Shown: piece after piece, positions 25,556 to 34,461 of the stretch | How positions within the stretch are numbered: the first letter of the stretch is position 1 | Layout: the number at the start of each line of letters is the position of its first letter | Assembly (NCBI RefSeq): GCF_900048895.1 | Contig: NZ_LT160637.1 | Location: forward strand, 1 to 64,000 | DNA length: 64,000 bases | Source of the DNA: Neglectibacter timonensis | GTDB taxonomy: Bacteria > Bacillota > Clostridia > Oscillospirales > Acutalibacteraceae | Reading direction: 5' to 3' | Translations under genes and position numbers: made by a program | Notes under the pieces: model-generated | What the model was told of the DNA's origin: nothing | The model's database searches: none | Seen by the model: only the letters and a program-made list of their open reading frames with translations

Positions 25556-28500
25556 GATGAGCGCTTCTGCTGTTGCTGCTGGCGATGGGGTCATCAGTAT
25601 CGAGGCGGAAACCGGAACTTTGACAGGGTCCGGAACCACCTTTACAGATACGGTGCCGTGGGCTGCAGCTGACCAGAAGGAAGCCAAGCTCACAATAGTG
25701 CCGGATGCCTCAAAGGGCTTTGATCAGATTGTGTGGAACACAACGGCTGATCCTGACACTATCACGACGGAGGACGCTACAAACGATGTCGTAGAGCTTA
25801 AAAATTTGACGGAAGACATTGAGTTCTATGCTACAAAAAAAGCTGATGCTACCGTCAAAAGTCCTGTTTATGAAGTAAAGGTCGTCCTGACGCCCGCCAG
25901 CAACGACACCTCCATTAAAGAGGTGAAGATCGGTGAAGTGAAGGGTGTTGTGGACAATACAAAAAAAACCATTACCTTTGATTCACTTCCCTGGAACGTG
26001 ACTGGAACTCCAACTGTCACTGTTACAATGAACAACCCCGGCACTATTGATGCTGCTGTTTCTCTGACAATGACAGATGGAGAGGGATCCGGCACCGTAA
26101 AGGTTACCGCGCAGACAGGCTCCACCGATACTTACACCGTTAAGGCCAAGCATTCCGAGGGCCTGACCGCCCTGGCCATCGGCGGCGTGGCTGCTGTTAA
26201 GGGAGAAGACGGCAAGTATACGGTTTCTTTGCCAGTCGGTACGGATACTGCAGAGCCTCTGGCCGTTGAGTTTTCCTGCGGCACAAAGCTTACTAAAGCA
26301 GTTCTTAACAGCGTAGAAGTCGAAAGCGGAAAGTCTTATGACCTTTCAGCGATGATCGACCAAGAGAAAGATTTTGTCCTGACCGATGAATCAACAGGCA
26401 CAAAAACTTACAAAGTAAAAGTCGAAGTTACAAAGAGCGACGACACCACGATTTCCGCATTTACGGCAACTGCAAACGGCTTTACCGAGAGCGGTGTCAT
26501 TGACGGAAAAAACCTGACGGTAGAACTTCCCTATGGCAAAAATATTGCCGATTCTGTTGCGCTTGCTTTTACCGTGCCGACAGGCGCTGTGGCTTCTGTT
26601 ATCGGTGAATCAAACCTTAACACTGTAAATCTTACAAAACCCGTTACGGTGAAGGTTGTGGCTGCGGACGGTAAGACCATTGCTTACTACACGCTGACCG
26701 CGACCGTAGCGAAGGATCCCAACAAAGATCCCAAAATCAACTCCGCAAAAGTGACCGTCAATGAAGTGGAGTATACGGCCGTACCGAATGACAAGAACGA
26801 GATCATCTTTACTGTGCCCTATTCCACGAAGGACGCGGACGTTACCGGCATAGCAAAGTATGTCTTCTCCAAGACCGCCCGCACCAAGCTGGACGCTAGC
26901 GCTCTTGACAGTATCACAGTCCCCACTTCCAAGGAGATCACTGTCGAATCAGAAGCCGGCGATAAAGTTACCTATACGGTTTCCTTCGTAAAGGCGAAAG
27001 CTGAGACAGGAAAAGAGCTGAGTAAGTTCACCTTTACTTCCGCTGCAAAGGAAGAGGACGTCACTTCCAGCAATACCTATCCTGTTGCGCTGGATGCCAC
27101 AAAGAAGACCGCCACTGTTACGTTACCTTATTCCTATAAGACTGCCGATGGCTCAATTTCCCTCGTTCCCCAGTTTACCCTTTCCAAGGGTGCTAAGCTG
27201 TATCAGAACGATACAACAAATGTTGGCACAGCTCTTGTAAGCGGATTTGACAGTGCTACACCCATCACACTTGCTGTGCTGAAAGGTAGTGTAAAGCTGA
27301 TTGTCGCGGATGAGACCGCCGCATTTGCCATTGATAATGCAGCGTCCACTGCAATTACAGGCCTTGATGAAAACAATACCGTGGTTTACGACGTGAAGGT
27401 CGACTATGCTGCGCCCGCCGAAGGCCACACACTCAACAGCTTCTCTGTGAAAAATGGTATCACCAGCAAGATCAGCGGTAATGCCATTACCATAACCATT
27501 CCGTATACAGAATCAATTGCTCCTCAGATTGGTCATGCATTTTATGCAGACTACAGTGTTTCTGATCGTGCCGTTGTAACCGCTGAGGGTAAAAAGCTTC
27601 CCGCCACATACGATAATACGCCCAATGAAGGCCGTCTATGGTACTGGAATTCAACTACCAGCGGAGCAAGTGATTTAAGGCTTGAAGTTAGTGATAGTGC
27701 TGGTGCATGGACCGAAGTAGAGTCCATTGTCGTAACAAACGAAGCTGGAACAGCATCCACCAACTACAAAGTGACTGTTGAGGTCGCCCCGGCGGAAACC
27801 GGCGCTGCTATTACAGCTGCAAAGGTGGGGGTTGTTAACGGCACCATCAGCGGCAAGAACATCAGCGCGACGTTGCCCTTCGGCACAGACCTCACTGAGG
27901 TTGCACTGAACATCACGGCGTCCAAGATGGCCAAGGTAGAAATCGGTGCTGACGTATATGATCCCGCTGATACCGAAGCTGTTTATGACCTGACCGACCC
28001 TGTGACCATCACAGTCACCTCGGAGGATAAAAACACCGTCAACGTCTACACGCTGACCGCCAAGGTTGCTGCACAGTTCAGCGACGTGAAGGAAGGCGCC
28101 TGGTACTATGACTATGTGACCGAGGCCGCAGCAGCCGGAATCATCAACGGCAAGGGCAACGGGATCTTTGATCCGGAAGGCAACATCACCCGCGGTGACT
28201 TCGCACTGATGACCGTACGGATGCTGGGCGTCGATGTAAGCGGCTATACCACCGCTCCGTTCTCCGATGTGAAGGCCAGCGATTATTACATGAAGGCTAT
28301 TGCCTACTGTGCTGAGAAGGGAATCATCGGCGGCACGGGAGACGGCAAATTTGAGCCTGAAAAGAACATCCTCCGCGAGGAGGCCGCTAAGATCATCGCC
28401 ATTGCCCTGAACCTCGATGGCACCACAACCGAGAAGTTCAAGGACGACGCGAAGATCAGCAACTGGGCGAAGGGATATGTAGATGCCTGCAAGGCTGCCG

Positions 28501-28598
28501 GAATCTTTGGCGGCGACGAGAAGGGCAACTTCAACCCGAAGAGCCCCATCACCAGAGCCGAGACCGCTAAGATCATGGTCGTGGCAATGGGCAAATAA
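25482..28598 (+). CDS. S-layer (SLH-domain) surface protein A
   Basis: The 1038-residue secreted protein has a signal peptide of about 30 residues (cleavage after SASA). A long Thr/Val/Lys-rich region (about 31-860) is built of repeated beta-sandwich modules with the phrase TVxLPYGT...DLTxPVTxxVTSED...VYTLTxxV, resembling cadherin-like/DUF5018-type folds. Three C-terminal SLH domains follow (about 865-1038; FSDVKEGAWYYDYVTEAAAA, then ITRGDFALMTVRML). SLH domains bind pyruvylated secondary cell-wall polymer. The start is ATG 25482, 9 bp after AGAGGG. The 5' end is identical to genes B and C, the 3' 560 bp are nearly identical to gene C, and the middle is divergent. Confidence 0.88.
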   Translation: MKKSKFLKKSLATLLALMLVVAMIPMSASAVAAGDGVISIEAETGTLTGSGTTFTDTVPWAAADQKEAKLTIVPDASKGFDQIVWNTTADPDTITTEDATNDVVELKNLTEDIEFYATKKADATVKSPVYEVKVVLTPASNDTSIKEVKIGEVKGVVDNTKKTITFDSLPWNVTGTPTVTVTMNNPGTIDAAVSLTMTDGEGSGTVKVTAQTGSTDTYTVKAKHSEGLTALAIGGVAAVKGEDGKYTVSLPVGTDTAEPLAVEFSCGTKLTKAVLNSVEVESGKSYDLSAMIDQEKDFVLTDESTGTKTYKVKVEVTKSDDTTISAFTATANGFTESGVIDGKNLTVELPYGKNIADSVALAFTVPTGAVASVIGESNLNTVNLTKPVTVKVVAADGKTIAYYTLTATVAKDPNKDPKINSAKVTVNEVEYTAVPNDKNEIIFTVPYSTKDADVTGIAKYVFSKTARTKLDASALDSITVPTSKEITVESEAGDKVTYTVSFVKAKAETGKELSKFTFTSAAKEEDVTSSNTYPVALDATKKTATVTLPYSYKTADGSISLVPQFTLSKGAKLYQNDTTNVGTALVSGFDSATPITLAVLKGSVKLIVADETAAFAIDNAASTAITGLDENNTVVYDVKVDYAAPAEGHTLNSFSVKNGITSKISGNAITITIPYTESIAPQIGHAFYADYSVSDRAVVTAEGKKLPATYDNTPNEGRLWYWNSTTSGASDLRLEVSDSAGAWTEVESIVVTNEAGTASTNYKVTVEVAPAETGAAITAAKVGVVNGTISGKNISATLPFGTDLTEVALNITASKMAKVEIGADVYDPADTEAVYDLTDPVTITVTSEDKNTVNVYTLTAKVAAQFSDVKEGAWYYDYVTEAAAAGIINGKGNGIFDPEGNITRGDFALMTVRMLGVDVSGYTTAPFSDVKASDYYMKAIAYCAEKGIIGGTGDGKFEPEKNILREEAAKIIAIALNLDGTTTEKFKDDAKISNWAKGYVDACKAAGIFGGDEKGNFNPKSPITRAETAKIMVVAMGK

Positions 28599-28633
28599 GG
28601 TTTCAACTCACCTAAATTTTATGATTACCCCAT
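28593..28633 (+). repeat. 41-bp inverted repeat at the 3' end of S-layer gene A
   Basis: It is a perfect inverted match to 28901-28941 and includes the stop codon and TTTCAACTCACCTAAATTTT. It resembles the reverse complement of the gene's own leader (25455-25481). Confidence 0.92.
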
Positions 28634-28641
28634 GGGCGGGA

Positions 28642-28668
28642 GGGACGGAGCAATCCGTCCCTTTCGTC
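28642..28668 (+). terminator. Terminator of S-layer gene A
   Basis: GGGACGGA, loop GCAA, TCCGTCCC (28642-28661), followed by TTTCGTCTTT. Confidence 0.85.
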
Positions 28669-28865
28669 TTTGGGGTAATTTTATATTATTTAAGAGGAAT
28701 GAAATACCTTGTTCTATGCCCTTTTCCGTTTATTCGGGCAGCCCTTCCATAGAATAAGATGTAGTTTTCTAGCAGTCTCATTGCGCATTGTTTCCCATCC
28801 CGGTTCTCACAGCAACCGTGAAACCTGCACTCAACCGAAGTTTTTCCATAACGGAAAGCAAAATA

Positions 28866-28893
28866 GAACAAGGGGGCGGATTTCTCCGCCCCC
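28866..28893 (-). terminator. Terminator of S-layer gene B
   Basis: On the minus strand GGGGGCGGA, loop GAAA, TCCGCCCCC (28893-28872), followed by TTGTTCT. The 200 bp between the two terminators contain a TTCTATG/CATAGAA inverted repeat but no gene. Confidence 0.85.
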
Positions 28894-28900
28894 TCGCTCT

Positions 28901-28941
28901 ATGGGGTAATCATAAAATTTAGGTGAGTTGAAACCTTATTT
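28901..28941 (-). repeat. 41-bp inverted repeat at the 3' end of S-layer gene B
   Basis: Reverse complement of 28593-28633; see that entry. It spans the stop codon of gene B. Confidence 0.92.
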
Positions 28942-31900
28942 ATTCATGGAGATAACCATGACTTTCGCTGTCTCAGCTCTCGTAATCGGATTGCCGGGCA
29001 GGAAGTTCCCGTTGTCTCCACCGAAGATACCAGCTTCTTTGCAGGCGTAGACATATCCCTTCGCCCAGTTCTGGATCTTCGCATCGTCCTTGAAGGTCTC
29101 GGTCGGATTCTTTACTTCGCTCAGACCAAGCGCAACACAGACGATCTTAGCAGCTTCTTCTCTGCTGATGTTGGCGTCAGGACGGAAGGTTCCATCCTCA
29201 TAGCCGCCGATGATCTTCTTGTCATAGCAGTAGGCGATCGCACCCAGCGCATAATCGTTATCGTTCACATCCTTAAACGGGGATGTGGTATAGCTGGAGG
29301 TATCGGCATTCAGCATACGGGCTGTCATCAGAGCAAAGTCACGACGGGTTACATTTCCTTCTGGATCAAAGATCCCGTTGCCCTTGCCGTTGACAATTCC
29401 TGCTGCTGCTGCCTGCATCACGTAGTCGTAATACCAGGCGCCTTCCTTCACGTCTGTGAACTGGGCGGAAACAGTAGCCTTCAATGTATATACATTGGTG
29501 GTCTTGGTATCTTCGGAAGTAACCTTGATGGTCAGGTTGTTATTCAGGTCGTAGTTCGCATCGGCATCATACTCATCGGTGCCAACGATAACAGTCGCCA
29601 TCTTGGATGCGGTGATGTCCAGCTTTAAGGGGTTGAGCTTAGTCCCATAAGGCAGGGTCACATTGATGGTCTTGCCGCTGATTGTGGCATTATATTTGCC
29701 CACTTTCAGCGCAGTGATGGAAGCGCCAGCTTCGGGATCGGCGACAACCAGTTTCACCGTGTAAGGGGTGGAAGCCTTGCCGTCTTCCGCGTATACTGTG
29801 ATCTTGCCTTCCTTATCAGCGCCGCTAGTAATTGCAACATCACCGGTTGCAACAGCCAGCTGACCATCCTTGGCAGTAAACTTGGTAGCGTCTGTGGTCT
29901 CTTCGCTGCCCATATCGGACTTCAGCTCAGTTGTCTTCGCAGTCCCAACATAAACCTCCGCCATTTTGGACTTGGAGAAGTTGAGGGTAAAGGTCTGTAT
30001 AGCGTCCGCTTTTGCATAGCTGTTAGGAACAGTCACGGTAATGGTCTTGCCGGAAATAGAAGCTGTGACGTTCTTATCCACATCAGACTTAATGCCTGTG
30101 ATGGCAGCGCCAGATTCAGGCTTTGCATTCACGCCGTACAGATAATACTGAGTGGCAACAGCCTGAAGAGCTGATTCATCTGCAAAGGTTGCACCCACTG
30201 CGTTCTTTTCGCTGACCACATAGATGCTCAGTGCGTTGGTTGTCGTCAGCTTATTCGTGGTGGAATTGAAGGCGTCTGTGGGAACCGCGATCGGTGTCGC
30301 TGCCTGGTCACCAGCCGCATCCATATCCAGCTTTACGATCTTTGTCGGAGTTGCGAGATATGCAACCGCTCCGTCGCTCAAGGTCAGGTTGGAGAAATAG
30401 GTTGCGGTGTCGTTCGCAAAGGTATAGGGCACATCGACCTTCAGGGTCTTAACGGTTTTGTCAGCAGTATCTTTGGCGGTGCCAACGGTTACCTTATAGG
30501 TGTTGTCGGCGGTAATGGAGCTGACCTTTTTGGTGCCTACCAGAGTGGCAGAAGAAACGGTCTTTCCGGTCTTTGCTGTTTCAGCTTTCAGGACTACGGT
30601 ATAGGTAACCACCGTGCCATCCTGAGCTGTTACCTTGTATTCTGCGGCTGTACCGAACGCCGGCTTCGAAGACAAATCGGAATATTTTGTGGAACCATTT
30701 GTGATCGTTTCACTCAAGGAAGCGCCTGTGCTCACAGTGGCATAAACCAGGAAATTGTCGAGAACAGCTGTATCTGTCAGCGCATAGGGAAGGGTGATGA
30801 CGCCCTTGGTCCCGGTCCAATCAGCGCTGTAGGATACGTTTTCGCCGTTGAGCTTGCCCTTCAGGGCGAAGTCCTTCAGCTGTGCCTCGTCGGCAGCTGC
30901 GGCGGTCAGGTTAATGGTATAATCTGTGGTAGTCTTTTCGTCCTCAGACACAACGCGAATCACGAAGGTCTTGCCGACGACAGATACATTTTTCAGTACT
31001 CCGTCCGCAACGTTAATGCCCTGTGCAGGAATAGTTACAGTCGCATTCTTAGAAGCCTCGAACGTAACAGTTTCCTTGCCATCGAACTTGTATCCCTTGG
31101 GCATTTCGACGGTAACAGTCGTTCCAGTAACTTCTACGGTGTTGCTTTTACCGACCTGGATGCTCTTCAGGGCGGCTTCCGTATTAGCGCTCTCTTCCGT
31201 CAGAGTAACTTTCACTGTAACTCCTGTTGTCTTATTTGTCTTGGTAAAGACCTTGAAATCGACAGCTTCGTCCTTTTTAAAGGAAAGCGCAGTCACGCCG
31301 CTCTTCACTTCGATCTCTTCCGTGTTTACTACGGTAGTAACCTTGGTAACAGTTTCACCCACAGTAAAGGTGGGGATGATCTTCTGAGGCCAATCTGTTC
31401 CAAAGGGCATCTTAATTGCAACAGTGTTTGTTGCCTCGGCTTCGGAAATTGTGGTATCCCCTACCTGATTCGGGACAGTAAAGGAAGCAAAACCGGTTTC
31501 GTTCTTCAGTTCTACGTCGTACTTCTTGACAGAGCCGTCCTGCGCTGTGACTGTCAGAACATTGGCAGCGAAGTCAACAGACGCATCGTCAGAGGTGGGA
31601 ATGAACTTTTCCTTTGTGGTAGTTCCCAGATCGGTGGGAAACGTTTCGCCGAAAGGCATGTAAACGGTAATCTTCGTATCGGAGATATCGTAGGAAGCCA
31701 TGCCGTCGATGCTGACGCTCTTGATGGTGGCGTCACTGCTCTGAGCTGCGGTTTCCACCGTAATGTTCAAGGTGTAATCCTTGTCTGTGGTAGCGTCGTC
31801 GCCATCCTGTGTCACTTTAGCACGCAGGCCCAGCGTATAGACGTCGCCGTTTTTCTTGGCTTTTTCGGTCAGCTTAATGCTGTCTGCCAATGCGACCTCA

Positions 31901-32136
31901 TTCTGATCCTTGTCCACGGCAACCAGCGTTACGCCATCCTGGGGTACTGTTGTCACGGTAACTTCAGTGCTCTTGGCAGTTACCGTATACACGGTGCCGC
32001 TGAGTGTCGCCAGCTGATTGTCTACATATACTGTAGGATCATCCGCCGCCGCAGCACCGACAGGAATCATTGCGACGACGAGCATGAGTGCAAGGAGCGT
32101 CGCAAGTGATTTCTTCAGAAACTTGCTTTTCTTCAT
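28936..32136 (-). CDS. S-layer (SLH-domain) surface protein B
   Basis: The 1066-residue protein has the same architecture as gene A. The signal peptide is identical through IP (residue 25), then VGAAAADDP. Divergent beta-sandwich repeats follow (about 32-885; for example YNATISGKTINVTLPYGTKL near the end), then three SLH domains (about 892-1066) that differ from A and C: QFTDVKEGAWYYDYVMQ at the start and GNPITRAETAKVMVISMNK at the end. It converges on gene A across 337 bp. The start is ATG 32136, with the same leader and Shine-Dalgarno as gene A. Confidence 0.88.
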   Translation of the reverse strand: MKKSKFLKKSLATLLALMLVVAMIPVGAAAADDPTVYVDNQLATLSGTVYTVTAKSTEVTVTTVPQDGVTLVAVDKDQNEVALADSIKLTEKAKKNGDVYTLGLRAKVTQDGDDATTDKDYTLNITVETAAQSSDATIKSVSIDGMASYDISDTKITVYMPFGETFPTDLGTTTKEKFIPTSDDASVDFAANVLTVTAQDGSVKKYDVELKNETGFASFTVPNQVGDTTISEAEATNTVAIKMPFGTDWPQKIIPTFTVGETVTKVTTVVNTEEIEVKSGVTALSFKKDEAVDFKVFTKTNKTTGVTVKVTLTEESANTEAALKSIQVGKSNTVEVTGTTVTVEMPKGYKFDGKETVTFEASKNATVTIPAQGINVADGVLKNVSVVGKTFVIRVVSEDEKTTTDYTINLTAAAADEAQLKDFALKGKLNGENVSYSADWTGTKGVITLPYALTDTAVLDNFLVYATVSTGASLSETITNGSTKYSDLSSKPAFGTAAEYKVTAQDGTVVTYTVVLKAETAKTGKTVSSATLVGTKKVSSITADNTYKVTVGTAKDTADKTVKTLKVDVPYTFANDTATYFSNLTLSDGAVAYLATPTKIVKLDMDAAGDQAATPIAVPTDAFNSTTNKLTTTNALSIYVVSEKNAVGATFADESALQAVATQYYLYGVNAKPESGAAITGIKSDVDKNVTASISGKTITVTVPNSYAKADAIQTFTLNFSKSKMAEVYVGTAKTTELKSDMGSEETTDATKFTAKDGQLAVATGDVAITSGADKEGKITVYAEDGKASTPYTVKLVVADPEAGASITALKVGKYNATISGKTINVTLPYGTKLNPLKLDITASKMATVIVGTDEYDADANYDLNNNLTIKVTSEDTKTTNVYTLKATVSAQFTDVKEGAWYYDYVMQAAAAGIVNGKGNGIFDPEGNVTRRDFALMTARMLNADTSSYTTSPFKDVNDNDYALGAIAYCYDKKIIGGYEDGTFRPDANISREEAAKIVCVALGLSEVKNPTETFKDDAKIQNWAKGYVYACKEAGIFGGDNGNFLPGNPITRAETAKVMVISMNK

Positions 32137-32254
32137 AATTTCAACCCTCTTAAATTTTAGATTCTCGCTTGGCTTCTTTTCCACGCGAGTTGAAGTTATC
32201 TATATTCTCCTGCGCGCTATCTCCTTCTTCGCTTCCTTCCTTTGTTCCAGAGAA
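32063..32254 (-). repeat. 192-bp S-layer inverted repeat, right arm
   Basis: Reverse-complement partner of 25364-25555, including the leader, start codon and first 25 codons of gene B. Outside base 32254 the sequence is unrelated to the left flank. Confidence 0.92.
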
Positions 32255-32350
32255 ACAATGCCGAATTTACCTTTCTTTTTCCTATTCACGTGTTGTGCTC
32301 TGTCCGCATAACATAGTACGTAAGCAAAACCAGGAGAAAGGGGACAAGGC

Positions 32351-32842
32351 ATGCCACACGAAGAATTGGAGCCGATGAGTGATAACCTGTGGGAACAACT
32401 GTCCCTGTTGGAAAACTCCCAGGGACTGATCCGAACCATTTTTCTGGGGATTGCCCTGCAGTACAAGGCTCTGGACCAGCAGAAATGCCTGCTCTTAGAG
32501 AATTTCAGAAATCCGGAAAACAAGAGGCAGGATACGTGTCCGGATCCAAAATCCATGCAGATTGCCGCTTCCCTCATCGTGCTCTCAGCGCTGTTTGGCT
32601 TTCAAAAGCAGGCGGAAACCATCGCCTGTCAAACGGCGCAGGAAGGAGTTTGTCCGGATTGGATGGAACCAAAGCTCAATGCCACGGTTATTTTGGTGGC
32701 GATTCTGCGGCTTTGCCGTCTGGCCGCCCCGGCGCTGGACGCTTCGGCCGGCAGATCGCTCCCCGAAACTGCAGAGACCCAGGAAGTAAGGCAGGCGGAA
32801 GAGCTGGAGGAACTGGATCTATTAGCAGAACCGGCAATCTGA
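32351..32842 (+). CDS. Unknown helical protein, divergent to S-layer gene B
   Basis: The 163-residue protein is mostly alpha-helical with two moderately hydrophobic stretches (IRTIFLGIALQYKAL, about 27-41; MQIAASLIVLSALFGF, about 69-84) and an acidic C-terminus (EVRQAEELEELDLLAEPAI). It has no signal peptide, and I recognise no motif. GAGAAAGGGG precedes ATG 32351. The 96-bp gap to the S-layer repeat carries CATAACATA (about 32308-32316), which fits a sigma-E/sigma-K -10 (CATANNNTA), but no -35 is clear. Confidence 0.6.
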   Translation: MPHEELEPMSDNLWEQLSLLENSQGLIRTIFLGIALQYKALDQQKCLLLENFRNPENKRQDTCPDPKSMQIAASLIVLSALFGFQKQAETIACQTAQEGVCPDWMEPKLNATVILVAILRLCRLAAPALDASAGRSLPETAETQEVRQAEELEELDLLAEPAI

Positions 32843-32940
32843 TGCTGTACCTTCGATCCGGCGATGGTCTGGAACCTCATCTTGTTTCCATTTCCCAGCG
32901 GTTGCTCACAACGTTGGGCTTACCGCACAGACGGTATAGA

Positions 32941-32989
32941 AAAACGGGTCCTTCCTGCGAGCTTGCAGGAAAGACCCGTTTTTTTTTGG
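32941..32989 (+). terminator. Strong terminator after the unknown gene
   Basis: AAACGGGTC and TTCCTGC pair with GCAGGAA and GACCCGTTT around a short loop, with a long run of T. It can also serve the convergent gerQ gene. Confidence 0.92.
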
Positions 32990-33004
32990 GGGATGTGGAG
33001 CCTT

Positions 33005-33436
33005 TTATCTCGTTCGTCTCCCCATATTTTCCCCATTAAATCCCGGCAGCAGATTATAATTGGCCCGTGGCCGGTCTCCAGGCATATAAAAGTAGACAAA
33101 TTTAACGGAAAAGACATCGCAGACAATAAAGTTGTTCGCCGCTTCATCGTATAGGGTGACATAGCTTCTTCCTACATGGTAAAGCATACCCTGCTTTCTT
33201 ACGATCTGCTCTGTTCCGATCAAAAACTCTATGACTACAAATTGACCGATGTTTTCTGCCAGAATGTACTGCATAGAGCCAATCATTTCCTCGGTGTCGA
33301 AGCTCCTTTGCGGAGGTGAATTAAAATTATCCAACACACAGCTTCCATCAGGGGCCTCCTGAAAATCACTGCGGCCGCGCAGACGCTTCATACAGGGAGT
33401 AAAATCCTCGGGCCTGCTTTTTCTATACTCTTCCAT
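33005..33436 (-). CDS. gerQ: Spore coat/germination protein GerQ-like
   Basis: The 143-residue protein has a disordered N-terminus and a compact C-terminal domain SMQYILAENIGQFVVIEFLI...GMLYHVGRSYVTLYDEAANNFIVCDVFSVKFVYF (about 54-118), which resembles the GerQ core. In Bacillus, GerQ is a coat protein needed to retain the cortex hydrolase CwlJ in the spore. Here it lies 23 bp downstream of a CwlJ-like gene on the same strand, which strongly supports the call. GGAGG precedes the ATG. The GerQ similarity is by eye and moderate. Confidence 0.75.
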   Translation of the reverse strand: MEEYRKSRPEDFTPCMKRLRGRSDFQEAPDGSCVLDNFNSPPQRSFDTEEMIGSMQYILAENIGQFVVIEFLIGTEQIVRKQGMLYHVGRSYVTLYDEAANNFIVCDVFSVKFVYFYMPGDRPRANYNLLPGFNGENMGRRTR

Positions 33437-33459
33437 AGATGATGACCTCCATTGTCAAT

Positions 33460-33894
33460 TTAGGTTCCCGCATAGGCGGCGGTGGGATTATAAAAGCAAT
33501 GGTCCCCAATACGAATGACAAATTCTCCCACATTAGAGGGAAAGTTATTCCGGCACGTAGGCCTGAACGGATTGAAATACCACAGGGAATACCCCAAATT
33601 GGTAAGTCGGTTGCCCGCGATGGCCCAATTGGCAATATCGTACTGTACCTGTGTAGGACGCATGTTATAGATATTCTGGGGATTATAAACGCCCCCCACC
33701 GTCTCCATGACGCAGGTAAACTGACGCGGCTGATATACCACCTCCCGGATGGTCTGAAGCCTGCCGTATTCGCCGTAATCCACTTGTACACGGTTCATAA
33801 CAACACAGGCAACCGCCTTCATACCTGTATCCCCTTCTCCGCCCGCCTCGCATTCCAATATTCTGGCCAGGATTTCCAGGTCGGAAAACGCCAT
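33460..33894 (-). CDS. cwlJ: Spore cortex-lytic enzyme CwlJ-like (SleB/CwlJ hydrolase fold)
   Basis: The 144-residue single-domain protein has MARxxxxEAxGE-like ILARILECEAGGEGDTG (about 8-24, with the catalytic Glu), AVACVVMNRV, IREVVYQPRQF and SLWYFNPF...CFYNPTAAYAGT at the C-terminus, all typical of Hydrolase_2 enzymes of the CwlJ type, which lack a signal peptide and peptidoglycan-binding domain. CwlJ degrades spore cortex during germination. ATG 33894 (after GGAGGGG) gives the usual CwlJ length; the upstream extension is not family sequence. The gene pairs with gerQ. Confidence 0.87.
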   Translation of the reverse strand: MAFSDLEILARILECEAGGEGDTGMKAVACVVMNRVQVDYGEYGRLQTIREVVYQPRQFTCVMETVGGVYNPQNIYNMRPTQVQYDIANWAIAGNRLTNLGYSLWYFNPFRPTCRNNFPSNVGEFVIRIGDHCFYNPTAAYAGT

Positions 33895-33928
33895 TGATTC
33901 CCCTCCCCTCCATTCTTTCCTCTTCATC

Positions 33929-33957
33929 ATGCCTATGCTCACCGCCCCCCTTTTATG
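33929..33957 (-). promoter_or_regulatory. Possible sigma-E promoter for cwlJ-gerQ
   Basis: On the minus strand GCATAAA, 14 bp, then CATAGGCA lie 35 bp before the cwlJ start. Both boxes fit the known sigma-E pattern partially, and cwlJ is sigma-E-dependent in Bacillus. Confidence 0.4.
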
Positions 33958-33961
33958 CAAA

Positions 33962-33994
33962 GAAGAAGACCCTGGAAAATCCGGGGTCTTCTTC
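33962..33994 (-). terminator. Terminator after the Nudix gene
   Basis: GAAGAAGACCC and GGGTCTTCTTC form a hairpin directly after the Nudix stop codon; on the minus strand it is followed by TTTGCATAAAA. Confidence 0.75.
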
Positions 33995-33999
33995 AGAAC

Positions 34000-34410
34000 T
34001 TATGCAAAACGGGTCTTAACCCGTTCGAAAAGATGAGGTGTGATGTCGGGGTAGGTCAGATTCTCCGGCAGTCCGTCGAAGGTGCTGGTTCTTGCCATCT
34101 CACTTTCCGGTATTGGGCCTAGGGAGCCGATCTCCGCATAGAATACCGCACCGTTGGCGCCGCTCTCTGAATCGCCGGCCCAATAACCGCAGACCGGCTC
34201 CAGAGAAAACAGTTCTGCACCGGATTCCTCCCAAAGCTCCCTGCGCGCCGCCTCCTCCGGAGTCTCGCCGGGTTCGATGTGGCCGCCCTGCGTTTCCCAG
34301 GTGTTTCTGTCCCTGTGCTGGCTCAGCAGCAGCTTCCCCTGGTAACGGGAGAGCACCACTACATATTTGTAATCGCTTGTCTCCTCCATCTCAAATACTC
34401 TGCAATCCAT
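34000..34410 (-). CDS. Nudix hydrolase
   Basis: The 136-residue protein has a complete Nudix box, GHIEPGETPEEAARRELWEESG (about residues 43-64, Mg-binding REL..EE), after an N-terminal strand region VVVLSRYQGKLLLSQHRDRN. Nudix enzymes hydrolyse nucleoside diphosphates linked to other groups; the substrate is not predictable. ATG 34410 is preferred, about 8 bp after GAAGGGG. It is close behind the GH3 gene (51 bp) on the same strand. Confidence 0.88.
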   Translation of the reverse strand: MDCRVFEMEETSDYKYVVVLSRYQGKLLLSQHRDRNTWETQGGHIEPGETPEEAARRELWEESGAELFSLEPVCGYWAGDSESGANGAVFYAEIGSLGPIPESEMARTSTFDGLPENLTYPDITPHLFERVKTRFA

Positions 34411-34461
34411 TCCTATGTCCCCTTCCCATGGCAAGCCGCCGGATATTACAAAGCCCTGTTC

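Noticed and set aside
25282-32350. Insertion sequence or transposon explanation for the S-layer inverted repeats
   Set aside because: No transposase, no target-site duplication, and the repeats include coding starts and stop codons of the S-layer genes themselves.
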